Shown here one piece after another: positions 1-7,935 of a DNA stretch of 64,000 nucleotides. Both the position numbers and the translations under genes were made by a program. Under the pieces are notes generated by a model that ran no database searches, had not been told where the DNA came from, and was given only the letters and a program-made list of their open reading frames with translations. Within the stretch, counting starts at the first letter, position 1. The number at the start of each line of letters is the position of its first letter. The DNA is from an uncultured Methanobrevibacter sp. (GTDB taxonomy: Archaea; Methanobacteriota; Methanobacteria; Methanobacteriales; Methanobacteriaceae): positions 1 to 64,000 of the forward strand of contig ONJC01000019.1 in assembly GCA_900318035.1 (NCBI GenBank), read 5' to 3'.

Positions 1-1
1 G

Positions 2-586
2 GAAGAAGTACCTGGAAGAAGAGGATACCCTGGTTACATGTACACTGACCTCGCTGGTATCTATGAAAGAGCAGGACGTATTGACGGTAAAGAAGGTTCC
101 ATTACTCAAATGCCTATCTTAGTTATGCCTCAAGACGATATTACTCACCCAATTCCAGATTTAACCGGTTATATTACCGAAGGACAAATCGTATTAAGTA
201 GGGAAATCTCAAGGAAAGGTATTTACCCTCCTGTAGACGTACTTCCTTCACTTTCTCGTTTGATGAGTGGTGGTATCGGTGGAGACAAAACTAGGGATGA
301 CCACAGTGGTGTATCTGACCAACTTTATTCCGCTTACGCTGAAGGTCGTGAATTAAGAGACTTAGTAGCGGTTGTAGGTGAAGAAGCACTTACTGAAAGG
401 GATCAAAAATTCTTAGAATTTGCTCAAGCATTTGAAGACCAATTCATTACCCAAAGTAAAGATGAAGACAGAACAATCTTCGAAACTTTAGATCTTGGTT
501 GGAGTTTACTTAAAATCTTACCTAAAGCAGAACTCAAAAGGGTTAAAGAAGAGTTTGTTGAACAATACCTTCCAAAAGATGACTAA
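2..586 (+). CDS. atpB: A-type ATP synthase subunit B (C-terminal part)
   Basis: This is the 3' part of the non-catalytic B subunit of the A1 head of the archaeal A-type ATP synthase, which couples ion flow to ATP synthesis at the membrane. The reading frame is open from base 2, so the start lies outside the window. The first residues read [17 protein letters not shown], a conserved stretch of the family, followed by the conserved YITEGQI and PSLSRLM segments. Only about 195 C-terminal residues are present. The gene is followed 27 bp later by atpD, the usual order of the A-ATPase operon. Truncation is due to the window edge, not mutation. Confidence 0.95.
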   Translation, partial: EEVPGRRGYPGYMYTDLAGIYERAGRIDGKEGSITQMPILVMPQDDITHPIPDLTGYITEGQIVLSREISRKGIYPPVDVLPSLSRLMSGGIGGDKTRDDHSGVSDQLYSAYAEGRELRDLVAVVGEEALTERDQKFLEFAQAFEDQFITQSKDEDRTIFETLDLGWSLLKILPKAELKRVKEEFVEQYLPKDD

Positions 587-613
587 TCTCATTACAGTAA
601 TGTAGGTGATTAA

Positions 614-1297
614 ATGGCACAAGATATTATTGATGGAATTAATCCAACTCGTATGGAATTATTGTCCCTTAAAAATAGGACAAAACTGGCTGTAAAAGGG
701 CACGGTTTGCTTAAAGAAAAAAGGGATGCTTTAATTAAAGAGTTTTTTGATATCTTGGATCGTGTCAAAGGTATTCGTGAAAACGCAGAAAACAGTCTAA
801 AAGAAGCAAACGATGCATTGCTTGAAGCTCAAATTGCAATGGGTGATTTGGCTGTAAGAAAAGCAGCATTATCTGTAAAAGAATCTGTTGATGTTGATAT
901 TACTTCAAGAAGCGTTATGGGAGTATCAGTACCTGTAACTGATGTCAAAATGGAAAAAAGATCCATTATTGATAGGGGTTACGGATTCTCAGATACTACA
1001 ATTCAATTAGACGAAGCTGCTAAGAAATATGAGGAATCTATCAAGTATTTAATCGAGCTGGGTGAAGTGGAAAAAACTATTTTCCTCCTCGCTGAAGAAA
1101 TCGAAGCTACTAAACGTAGAGTTAATGCTTTGGAACACATTATGATTCCAAGATTCCAAAATACTGAAAAGTATATTGATATGAGACTCCAAGAAATGGA
1201 AAGGGAAAACTTCGTTAGATTGAAAATGATTAGGTCTACAATTGAGAAAAATGAAAAGGCTGCAGCTGCCGAAGCAGCTAAAAATGCAGAAGCTTGA
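614..1297 (+). CDS. atpD: A-type ATP synthase subunit D
   Basis: Subunit D forms the central rotor stalk of the A-type ATP synthase, a long coiled coil turning inside the A3B3 head. The 227-residue length and the opening [22 protein letters not shown] fit the family (conserved NPTR and K-R-G-LLK-KRD pattern near residues 10-40). Two long helices predicted at each end flank a middle region. A GGTGAT ribosome-binding site precedes the ATG at 614. It follows atpB closely and is probably the last or nearly last gene of the ATPase operon. The C-terminal tail is rich in Ala and Glu. Confidence 0.95.
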   Translation: MAQDIIDGINPTRMELLSLKNRTKLAVKGHGLLKEKRDALIKEFFDILDRVKGIRENAENSLKEANDALLEAQIAMGDLAVRKAALSVKESVDVDITSRSVMGVSVPVTDVKMEKRSIIDRGYGFSDTTIQLDEAAKKYEESIKYLIELGEVEKTIFLLAEEIEATKRRVNALEHIMIPRFQNTEKYIDMRLQEMERENFVRLKMIRSTIEKNEKAAAAEAAKNAEA

Positions 1298-1444
1298 GTT
1301 TTTCTCAAAACTTCTCATTTTCTTCTATTTTTATTATTTTTTTAATTTTGAGATTTATTAGTTGTTTGTTTTTAAAATAAGCTTTTATTATTAAGTTACT
1401 GTAAAAAATTTTATTTCTAGAAATTTACAGAAAAAGGTGTAAAA

Positions 1445-1594
1445 ATGAAAAGAAATCCAATTGACCAATTTATGAAAGATCCTGATAATAAGGCTCGCAC
1501 ATTTAGGTGGATAACTTATGCAATGATTGCAACTACTTTTATGATAACAATTGGAGTAATATTATTTATTGTTCACTTACTTGGTGTTTTCTAA
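1445..1594 (+). CDS. Small single-pass membrane protein
   Basis: A 49-residue open reading frame starts with ATG behind a GGTG ribosome-binding site (about 6 bases away). It has a charged N-terminus (MKRNPIDQFMKDPDNKARTF) and one hydrophobic helix from about residue 23 to the end, ending GVF. The layout suggests a single membrane helix with the N-terminus in the cytoplasm. It lies 147 bp after atpD on the same strand and overlaps the end of the converging ATP-grasp gene by 29 bases. I do not recognise a family; a small protein tied to the ATPase cluster is possible but is only a positional guess. Confidence 0.6.
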   Translation: MKRNPIDQFMKDPDNKARTFRWITYAMIATTFMITIGVILFIVHLLGVF

Positions 1595-2747
1595 CTTCAT
1601 TATTTACAGTTTTACTGGCGGATTCTACTTTTTCGCATAACTTTTTAAAATCCTTATCTTCATCGATTATTGTAAGAAGGGGTTCTGATTTTTCGGTAAT
1701 TGACCCTATGTGGGGCAGGTCATAGATATTGTCCAGATCTATTTTTTGATATTTCATCCTTGCAGGTGAATATATGATCTTTTTATAGGCGTAGCATTTC
1801 GGCTGTGGTATTTGTGTCATCTCTCCTCTGCATGCCATGATGTGTGCATCCAGCATGTTTATTCCAAGTGACATTTCCACACATTCAAATGTGCCCTGAA
1901 GACGGGGATTGATTTCAATTACGTATAATCCTTTTTCATTCAGGATATAGTCAATGCCGTTTGAACCAATCAGATTGAATTTGCGGGCTAGATTTTCACT
2001 GGTGTCGGCCATGATTTCATTAATCCTGCCGATATCATTAACGTCTGCCATTATGGAATCGGAAGTTAAGGGCAGGATGTTTCCGATATATATGAAACTG
2101 TCCCCTCCAAAGTCATGTTCGGTAAGGAGTCGGGTGTTGGTGACGGTTTTTGCATCATTTTCTGTTGCAAGCACTGATGAGCTTAGGTTTATCCCATCAA
2201 CATATTCCTGCAAAATAAATTCACCATCATTTAATTGAATATCTCTATCATTTTCTAAAAGATTTATGTCATACCCTCCACTTCCTTGAAGGGGTTTTAA
2301 AATAAATTGAAGGTCATCATAGTTTTTATTTATTTCAAACGCTTCATCTATATCACTTACCTTAAAAGTCAGTGGAGTTAAAAAATCATCTTTAATCTCT
2401 TTGTAAAATTTGTATTTGTCCTCAATGTTTCCCACATTGACGGTTCCCAAAATCTTCTTGCGGTCTTTTTTTGAAAAGTCAGTCGGTGAAACTCCTGAAA
2501 TGGGAATGATATAATCTACTTCATCAATGTAATCGGAGGATATTTCTAAAATCGAAGCGCTGTTGAACTGGTCTTCAAAAATTCCGCAGCTTTCACCATC
2601 GCTTTCATTCAGGATAATTTTCTGGTTTTTAATCTGTGGTGTGTCTGATGTTGAAAAGTAGCTGGTTGAAAAAATTTCATAATCAAGTTTCAATGCGCTA
2701 TTAAGCATACTTCTTGTATCAATTCCAATAAGTAATAGCTTTTCCAT
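1566..2747 (-). CDS. ATP-grasp superfamily carboligase-like protein
   Basis: A 393-residue ATP-grasp protein. The ATP-binding lysine and glycine loop appear as ILKPLQGSGGYDI (about residues 150-162), the adenine-contacting strand as FILQEYVDGINLS, and the metal-binding end as YVIEINPRLQGTFE (about 275-290), which carries the usual E-I-N-P-R. ATP-grasp enzymes join a carboxylate to an amine or thiol through an acylphosphate. The overall shape matches archaeal predicted carboligases distantly related to carbamoyl-phosphate synthase and biotin carboxylase (COG2232-like). It is too short and single-domained to be CarB. The substrate is unknown. It converges with the small membrane protein gene. 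Confidence 0.75.
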   Translation of the reverse strand: MEKLLLIGIDTRSMLNSALKLDYEIFSTSYFSTSDTPQIKNQKIILNESDGESCGIFEDQFNSASILEISSDYIDEVDYIIPISGVSPTDFSKKDRKKILGTVNVGNIEDKYKFYKEIKDDFLTPLTFKVSDIDEAFEINKNYDDLQFILKPLQGSGGYDINLLENDRDIQLNDGEFILQEYVDGINLSSSVLATENDAKTVTNTRLLTEHDFGGDSFIYIGNILPLTSDSIMADVNDIGRINEIMADTSENLARKFNLIGSNGIDYILNEKGLYVIEINPRLQGTFECVEMSLGINMLDAHIMACRGEMTQIPQPKCYAYKKIIYSPARMKYQKIDLDNIYDLPHIGSITEKSEPLLTIIDEDKDFKKLCEKVESASKTVNNEVRKHQVSEQ

Positions 2748-2777
2748 AAAATATCAATAAAAATAGTTAGTTAGAAA

Positions 2778-2849
2778 TAGTCCCGAGCGGAGTCGAACCG
2801 CCGTCTCCGGGTCCAAAGCCTAGAAGGATTACCACTACCCTACGGGACT
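2778..2849 (-). tRNA. tRNA-Gln (TTG)
   Basis: Read on the minus strand, the 72 bases fold as a tRNA. The acceptor stem is AGTCCCG with CGGGACT and discriminator A. The anticodon loop CTTTGGA gives anticodon TTG, and the T-arm loop is TTCGACT. No CCA is encoded. The anticodon stem (CTAGG with CCCGG) contains an A-C mismatch at 29:41 next to a T-G wobble, which is unusual. Identity as glutamine follows from the anticodon and from the AGTCCCG acceptor typical of archaeal tRNA-Gln. Confidence 0.93.
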
Positions 2850-2904
2850 ATATTTTGTTGTACATATACAACAATATAATATATAATTTATTTAGTATTT
2901 AAAG

Positions 2905-3303
2905 CTATCGGTTATTTGATAACTTTTGGTAAAACAGGCATTTTTCATGCCATATACAATTAAAACAGATTTCAGATACACTTTCCCTGGAATTGAAAAT
3001 GCCATCGATTTTTTCAAACAGTTCAACCGAATCATACTCTTTTGAGGCATCTATTTTTTTCAGCACCTCATTGTCCATTCCAACTATTCTTCTGTTTTGC
3101 AATTCATCTTCACAGATGTTGTCCTTCAGGTTGGGACATGCCTTACAGATGTCATCGGGCGAATTTGTTAGATGGACAGTGGTGTTTTCAGATTTTCTTT
3201 GGTTATTGACTTTTATCATGTTTTCAGTAAAGCTTTCGCTGTAGCCGTAACCCTGAAAACCTTTAAGACATAATAAGTGGTGTCCCCTTAAAGTAAGTTT
3301 CAT
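2905..3303 (-). CDS. DUF1284 family protein
   Basis: A 132-residue protein beginning MKLTLRGHHLLCLKGF, the signature opening of DUF1284, a small family of unknown function in methanogens and clostridia. Several cysteines occur in pairs (CKACPNLKDNIC around residues 55-66, CFNCIWHEKC near the C-terminus) and could bind a metal or Fe-S cluster. The open frame extends 28 codons further upstream, but that extension is low-complexity and unlike the family, so I chose the ATG at 3303. It lies 43 bp behind bioY on the same strand and may be co-transcribed with it. Confidence 0.8.
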   Translation of the reverse strand: MKLTLRGHHLLCLKGFQGYGYSESFTENMIKVNNQRKSENTTVHLTNSPDDICKACPNLKDNICEDELQNRRIVGMDNEVLKKIDASKEYDSVELFEKIDGIFNSRESVSEICFNCIWHEKCLFYQKLSNNR

Positions 3304-3346
3304 TAAAATCAAAAAAAGTAAAAAAAAAGAAAGGTTTTTTAAACCT

Positions 3347-3958
3347 TTAATCTTTTGGTAAAAATGCTTTAGATACTGAAGCTGCACCTAAGATTTTTAC
3401 AATATCTCCTGCAATAAACGGTACTAGACCCATCATCAACAAGTCAACGACACCAAGTGCTGTGCCTTGGGTTAGGTAGAACCATAATGCAAGACCTGCA
3501 AGTCCAGGAATGTAAATCAATGCAAAATTTGCAATTCCGATGACTGCTGCCATTTTTTTAAAGTTACGAGCATCAGCATATTTTTCAGTAATTAATCCAA
3601 TAAAGTATGATGCAATTACAAATCCAATTAAGAATCCGCCGGTTGATCCGAGGAGTACGTCAAGTCCTCCGGTCATTCCTCCAAACCAAGGAATAAATGC
3701 AACACCTAAGACAATATATAGGATTTGACTTAAACATCCATATTTTTTACCTAAGAATAAACCAGAACATAATACTGCAAAAGTCTGTGCAGTTATAGGA
3801 ACTGGGGTCCATGGGAGTGGAATAATAATTTGAGCCATTATACCAGTTAAACATGCCATCAACAATGACATGAGTACCTTAGTTGCAGTACTAGCATCTT
3901 GGATTCTTTCAAACACACTTTTTCTAGTACTGTAATAATTTTCTAAATTGATATTCAT
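3347..3958 (-). CDS. bioY: Biotin transporter BioY
   Basis: A 203-residue integral membrane protein with about six hydrophobic helices. It carries the BioY pattern of the energy-coupling-factor S components (LPWTPVPITAQTFAVLCSGLFLG, then GGLDVLLGSTGGFLIGF). It binds biotin and imports it, with or without an EcfAT energising module; none is next to it here. A GGAGGT ribosome-binding site precedes the ATG. The N-terminal 30 residues before the first helix are polar. A perfect dyad overlaps its promoter region (3986-4008), suggesting regulation by a DNA-binding protein. Confidence 0.92.
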   Translation of the reverse strand: MNINLENYYSTRKSVFERIQDASTATKVLMSLLMACLTGIMAQIIIPLPWTPVPITAQTFAVLCSGLFLGKKYGCLSQILYIVLGVAFIPWFGGMTGGLDVLLGSTGGFLIGFVIASYFIGLITEKYADARNFKKMAAVIGIANFALIYIPGLAGLALWFYLTQGTALGVVDLLMMGLVPFIAGDIVKILGAASVSKAFLPKD

Positions 3959-3985
3959 TTTCTACCTCCGATTTTGGAATTCTAT

Positions 3986-4008
3986 ATAATATATGTAATC
4001 TATATTAT
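3986..4008 (-). promoter_or_regulatory. Dyad in bioY promoter region
   Basis: A perfect inverted repeat, ATAATATA then 7 bases (TGTAATC) then TATATTAT, lies 27 bases upstream of the bioY start codon, over AT-rich sequence that can also serve as the TATA box. It could be a repressor operator controlling biotin uptake. It does not match the BirA operator of bacteria that I know, and AT-rich dyads also occur by chance. Confidence 0.4.
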
Positions 4009-4061
4009 TTAGTTTTATGTTTTCATCAAAAAAATATGAATGAGAATTTGCGATTCTCATT

Positions 4062-5294
4062 TTAGTCAATAGTAATCAATTGGACATTATTTGGTTTTTT
4101 AACGATGTTTACTGAATTAAATGCGACTAATCTTTTAATTCCTTTTTGTGATGCCACATCAACCAGTCTTTGGCTGATTACACCGTCAAATATAACAGTA
4201 TCTGCGGTTCCTTCTATGTTTTTAATTTCTTCATAGATGTCTTCCACTTCAACTTCCTTAGTCATATTCAATGCTTCATCCAAAATGGCTCCGCAACCGG
4301 TTCCTTCGAATTCTTTTAGCATGTCTTTCATTAGGATTACTTCATCATCTTCAATTACAGGCTCTTCGACACGTGGTTGCTCACGTTGGGAGTATTTTTG
4401 TTTTTTGTTGCGTCTGTCTGATCTTCTGTTGTCTTTTTTATTGTTGTTTTCATTGAAGAGATTGTTGGTTGCTAAAAACTGTGCTGTAGGGACTTTATTT
4501 CTAAGAGCTATTAAAGCTTCGTCCTTTTCAAGGTCTTCCACTTCTTTTCCTTTTGGAGCACGTGTAATGAAGTCAACGTCACCGATTTGCAAGAGTTCTT
4601 TTAGGATAAGTTCTCCGCCTCTGTCTCCATCAACAAATGCTGTGGTTGTTCTTTTTTTACTTAATTCTCCAATGGATTGAGGAACGCTAACTCCTTCAAC
4701 AGCTACGGTATTTTTAATTCCATATTTGAGTAAGTTTAAAACATCACTGCGCCCTTCTACAACAATGATTGCATCTGATGTGTGAATGCTAGGACCAGCA
4801 GGCAAGCGGTCATCTCCGTATTCTGAGATTTCATGAACACGCATTGCTTCTCTAACCTCTTCAATCATCTTCATGCTTTCAGGACCGACGCTTTCAACCA
4901 TGTTTTTGTAAATCTCTTTAGCACGGTTTACTACCTGTTCCCTTTTGACAGCTCTTACGTCTTCAACTTTTAAAGTTTGGATTTCGGCTTCACAAGGCCC
5001 TACACGATTGATGGTTTCAAGAGATGCTGCAAGTATGGCGGTTTCAACTCTGTCTAAACTGGATGGAATAACGATTTCACCTTTGGCTCTTCCGCTGTTG
5101 GAATGGATATTTACTTGTATTCTTCCAATTCTTCCAGTGCGTTGAAGTTCTCTTAAATCTAAATCGTTACTGAGCAAACCTTCGGTTTGTCCGAATACTG
5201 CACCGACAACATCAGGTTTTTCAACAATTCCATTTGCTGTAATTTGAGCATGGATTAAATATTTTGTTGTTGTTAATTCTTCACCTTTTCCCAT
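4062..5294 (-). CDS. dnaG: Archaeal DnaG-like primase
   Basis: A 410-residue archaeal DnaG. The N-terminal domain (about 1-165) opens TTTKYLIHAQITANGIVEKPDVVGA. The central Toprim domain has the glutamate in VVEGRSDVLNLL (E180) and the metal-binding DGDRGG (D222, D224). A charged, low-complexity linker (about residues 282-318) separates it from the C-terminal domain. Archaeal DnaG has been found with the exosome and with primase activity in vitro, so it may work in RNA processing as well as replication. An AGGAGG ribosome-binding site precedes the ATG. A nested palindrome lies 28 bases further upstream. Confidence 0.95.
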   Translation of the reverse strand: MGKGEELTTTKYLIHAQITANGIVEKPDVVGAVFGQTEGLLSNDLDLRELQRTGRIGRIQVNIHSNSGRAKGEIVIPSSLDRVETAILAASLETINRVGPCEAEIQTLKVEDVRAVKREQVVNRAKEIYKNMVESVGPESMKMIEEVREAMRVHEISEYGDDRLPAGPSIHTSDAIIVVEGRSDVLNLLKYGIKNTVAVEGVSVPQSIGELSKKRTTTAFVDGDRGGELILKELLQIGDVDFITRAPKGKEVEDLEKDEALIALRNKVPTAQFLATNNLFNENNNKKDNRRSDRRNKKQKYSQREQPRVEEPVIEDDEVILMKDMLKEFEGTGCGAILDEALNMTKEVEVEDIYEEIKNIEGTADTVIFDGVISQRLVDVASQKGIKRLVAFNSVNIVKKPNNVQLITID

Positions 5295-5752
5295 TTTTAA
5301 GCCTCCTAGCTTATTAATCGGGATAATTTATGTATATCTAAAAATCAATGATATTTTTAGGTAAATAAATGTGCATAAATTATACGATAAACTTATATTT
5401 GTTTTGGTCAAAGACCTTCTATACACTAAAAAAGAGTTAATACATTTGTAAGAGAGTGTTTCTATTAAGGTTTACTAATATTTTCTAACTAATTAATAAT
5501 ATTTATGATTTAAAAACTTCTTAACTGTTATTTTCCTTAATAATAGCTTTTCTCCTGTCTTTTGATTAAATTAATAATAATTATAATAATGATTATGTAA
5601 TAAACTCTCAATGAGCATATAAATGTAAAGTATTTTGCTAATACTATACTTAATATTTTGGATAAACTAATATATAAAATGTGCCATATGATTTGAAAGT
5701 ATTTTAATAATGGGGTATAAAGTATTATACAATTATAATTGGTGATGAGGTT
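5295..5752. other. Intergenic region, divergent promoters
   Basis: 458 AT-rich bases between the divergently transcribed dnaG and the RraA-like gene. It holds the nested palindrome at 5323-5383 on the dnaG side, and a TATA-like TATATAAAAT at about 5671-5680 that could drive the RraA-like gene. I see no open frame with a good ribosome-binding site and no RNA gene here. Confidence 0.5.
5323..5383 (-). promoter_or_regulatory. Nested palindrome upstream of dnaG
   Basis: Two perfect inverted repeats sit one inside the other. The outer one is ATAATTTATG at 5323-5332 with CATAAATTAT at 5374-5383. The inner one is CTAAAAAT at 5338-5345 with ATTTTTAG at 5353-5360 around a 7-base centre. It ends 28 bases before the dnaG start. 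It could be an operator or a leader hairpin acting on dnaG expression; no function is known to me. Confidence 0.4.
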
Positions 5753-6490
5753 ATGTCATTAAGTCCAAAAGATATTTTAAATAAGAATAAAAATTTAAAT
5801 AAGCGTATTGACGTGGACAAAATTAATTTGGAAAATGTAACTGTCGATGATTTAAAATTCAATGGCAAAAACTATTCAGAATTTATAAATTTGCAGTCTC
5901 TGCTTGAAAATGTTTCAGCATGTCAGATTTCAGATGCCTACAATGCAATATACAAAAGGTCAGGCGCCATCCAATCCATAAAACCAGTAAACAATCACAA
6001 GGTTTGGGGAAGCATTTTCACTGCTGAAACTGACTGTGATGATTGGGGAACCTCCGCATTGGCTATTGACAATGCTAAAGAGGGAGATATTCTATTTTTT
6101 AAAGTAAACGGTGAGGAAAAGGCAATTTGGGGTGAACTTGCATCAACCTGTGCTCAAAACAACGGAATTAAGGCAACTGTCATTTACGGTTCTGCCCGTG
6201 ATTTGGATGCATTGCTTTATATGGACTATCCTATTTTTGCAAGCAACTTCTGTCCGAATGCAGGATCTGCCTTGGGTCTGGGAAGTTTGGATGAACCGAT
6301 TGAAGTCGAAGGCATGAAGATCAATCCCGGTGATTTTTTCTTTGGCGATGAATCAGGCATAGTTGTGATTCCTAAGGAAGTGTTCGGCCAGGTCATGGCT
6401 CAGACACTGCTGGTCAAGATGAAGGAGTCCGGTATTATCAAGGATTTATCTGGTGGTAAAACACTGGCTGAAATTGTTGGACTCAAATAG
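5753..6490 (+). CDS. RraA family protein
   Basis: A 245-residue protein whose last 190 residues match the RraA / HMG-CHA aldolase fold. A lead-in around residue 60 (ACQISDAYNAIYK) is followed by the central WGELASTCAQNNGIKATVIYGSARDLDAL, where the conserved Arg-Asp pair (RD) is the metal and substrate site in aldolase members. It ends with the DESGIVVIP segment. Members include regulators of RNase E, aldolases and decarboxylases; the archaeal reaction is unknown. About 50 extra N-terminal residues precede the fold. It is preceded by GGTGATGAGGTT and by a TATA-like element, and stands alone. Confidence 0.8.
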   Translation: MSLSPKDILNKNKNLNKRIDVDKINLENVTVDDLKFNGKNYSEFINLQSLLENVSACQISDAYNAIYKRSGAIQSIKPVNNHKVWGSIFTAETDCDDWGTSALAIDNAKEGDILFFKVNGEEKAIWGELASTCAQNNGIKATVIYGSARDLDALLYMDYPIFASNFCPNAGSALGLGSLDEPIEVEGMKINPGDFFFGDESGIVVIPKEVFGQVMAQTLLVKMKESGIIKDLSGGKTLAEIVGLK

Positions 6491-6600
6491 AAAAATATTT
6501 AAATAGAAATCAATATTTATATATAAATATATCGATAGGTTTATATATGACCTATTTCTAATTATATATGTGATACAGATTTGAATTTAAGTTTGATTTT

Positions 6601-6888
6601 ATGAAATTTTTAGGAAACAGTTTGCATGTGGCAAACTCTGGAAAACTAATAGCACGATCTGATAAGACACCCTCACCAGGTGCAATTGTTTATGACAGCA
6701 AAAAGAATAAAATAGGTAAGGTCGGCTATGTATTCGGGCCAACAAAAAAGCCCTATATTTCTATTAGACTGTTCAGGTCAGCCAATAGAAATGAAATTGC
6801 GAAAAACAGTGGTGAAAAACTATTTGTATCGAAACCGAAATCCAAAAAGTCTAGAAGAAGGAGGATGAAACCACGACACAAAAAGTAG
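6601..6888 (+). CDS. gar1: H/ACA RNA-protein complex component Gar1
   Basis: A 95-residue Gar1 homologue. Gar1 joins Cbf5, Nop10 and L7Ae in H/ACA ribonucleoproteins that make pseudouridine in rRNA. The six-stranded barrel is recognisable in the pattern [17 protein letters not shown], then [20 protein letters not shown], which holds the typical GKV-x-x-VFGP motif. The C-terminus is a lysine/arginine-rich tail (about residues 78-95), suited to RNA contact. It ends 5 bases before tfb; the gar1-tfb order is a conserved archaeal arrangement and implies one operon. Confidence 0.93.
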   Translation: MKFLGNSLHVANSGKLIARSDKTPSPGAIVYDSKKNKIGKVGYVFGPTKKPYISIRLFRSANRNEIAKNSGEKLFVSKPKSKKSRRRRMKPRHKK

Positions 6889-6893
6889 AAGAA

Positions 6894-7865
6894 ATGCCAA
6901 GAAGAGTACGTAAAAGACAAAGACAACCGAAAGCACAAGGAGGAGCATATGCTCAAGACAAACAAACTGTATGTCCTGATTGTGGTTCTACTGAATTGAT
7001 TGGGGACTATGAAAGGGCAGAAGTTGTATGTGCACGCTGCGGTTTAGTCATTGATGAAAATCTTGTTGATATGGGTCCTGAATGGAGAGCATTCGACCAT
7101 GAACAAAGAGATAAACGTACTAGAGTAGGAGCTCCAATCACTTACACCATTCACGATAAGGGTTTAAGTACCATGATTGATTGGAGAAACAAGGATATTT
7201 ACGGTCGTGATATTCCTGCAAGAAACAGGGCTCAATGGTACAGATTAAGGAAATGGCAGAGGAAAATCAGAATTTCCGGTGCAACCGAAAGAAACTTGGC
7301 ATTCGCATTAAGTGAACTTGACCGTGACTCATCAAGGTTAGGTCTTCCAAGAAGCGTAAGGGAAGCTGCATCCGTTGTATACAGAAGCGCAGTGGAAAAC
7401 AAGCTAATCCGTGGAAGAAGTATTGAAGGAGTGGTTGCAGCATCATTATATGCGGCATGCAGACGTTGTAACGTGCCACGTACATTAGATGAAATAGCTG
7501 AAGTATCAAGAGTTACCAAAAAAGAAGTGGGTCGTACCTACAGGTTCCTGACCCGTGAATTGAATATTAAATTGCCGCCAACATCTCCTGTTGACTATGT
7601 TCCAAGATTTGCTTCAGAACTGGGATTATCCGGTGAAGCACAATCCAAAGCTATTGAAATCATTGAAAAAGCTATGGAAAAAGGTTTAACCTCAGGAAGA
7701 GGTCCTACAGGTGTGGCTGCAGCTGCATTATACATCGCATCCGTTTTGCTCGGTGAGAGAAAAACACAAAGGGATGTTGCAGATATTGCAGGAGTAACTG
7801 AAGTTACTATCCGTAACAGGTACAAAGAATTAACAGAACAATTGGAAATGGGTGTAACTTTATAG
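6894..7865 (+). CDS. tfb: Transcription initiation factor IIB
   Basis: A 323-residue archaeal TFB, which bridges TBP bound to the TATA box with RNA polymerase. The N-terminal zinc ribbon has Cys27, Cys30, Cys46 and Cys49 (CPDCG and CARCG). The B-reader/linker follows ([14 protein letters not shown]). Two cyclin-like repeats then cover about 120-215 and 215-310, with the conserved AASLYAACR and AAALYIASV segments. It is downstream of gar1 with a 5-base gap, so translation may be coupled. Start at 6894 fits family length. The zinc ligands and B-finger are intact. Confidence 0.97.
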   Translation: MPRRVRKRQRQPKAQGGAYAQDKQTVCPDCGSTELIGDYERAEVVCARCGLVIDENLVDMGPEWRAFDHEQRDKRTRVGAPITYTIHDKGLSTMIDWRNKDIYGRDIPARNRAQWYRLRKWQRKIRISGATERNLAFALSELDRDSSRLGLPRSVREAASVVYRSAVENKLIRGRSIEGVVAASLYAACRRCNVPRTLDEIAEVSRVTKKEVGRTYRFLTRELNIKLPPTSPVDYVPRFASELGLSGEAQSKAIEIIEKAMEKGLTSGRGPTGVAAAALYIASVLLGERKTQRDVADIAGVTEVTIRNRYKELTEQLEMGVTL

Positions 7866-7935
7866 ACACTCGTTTTTCATTTCTTTTTTTAATATTGATA
7901 AAAATAGTTTTTTTTTTGATTTCAAATATTCAATT

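Noticed and set aside
1049-1318. Antisense open frames inside atpD, glyS, dnaG and other genes
   Set aside because: They are shadows in other frames of well-supported genes, without ribosome-binding sites or family features.
1566-2747. Carbamoyl-phosphate synthase large subunit
   Set aside because: Only one ATP-grasp unit and 393 residues; CarB has two and about 1,070 residues.
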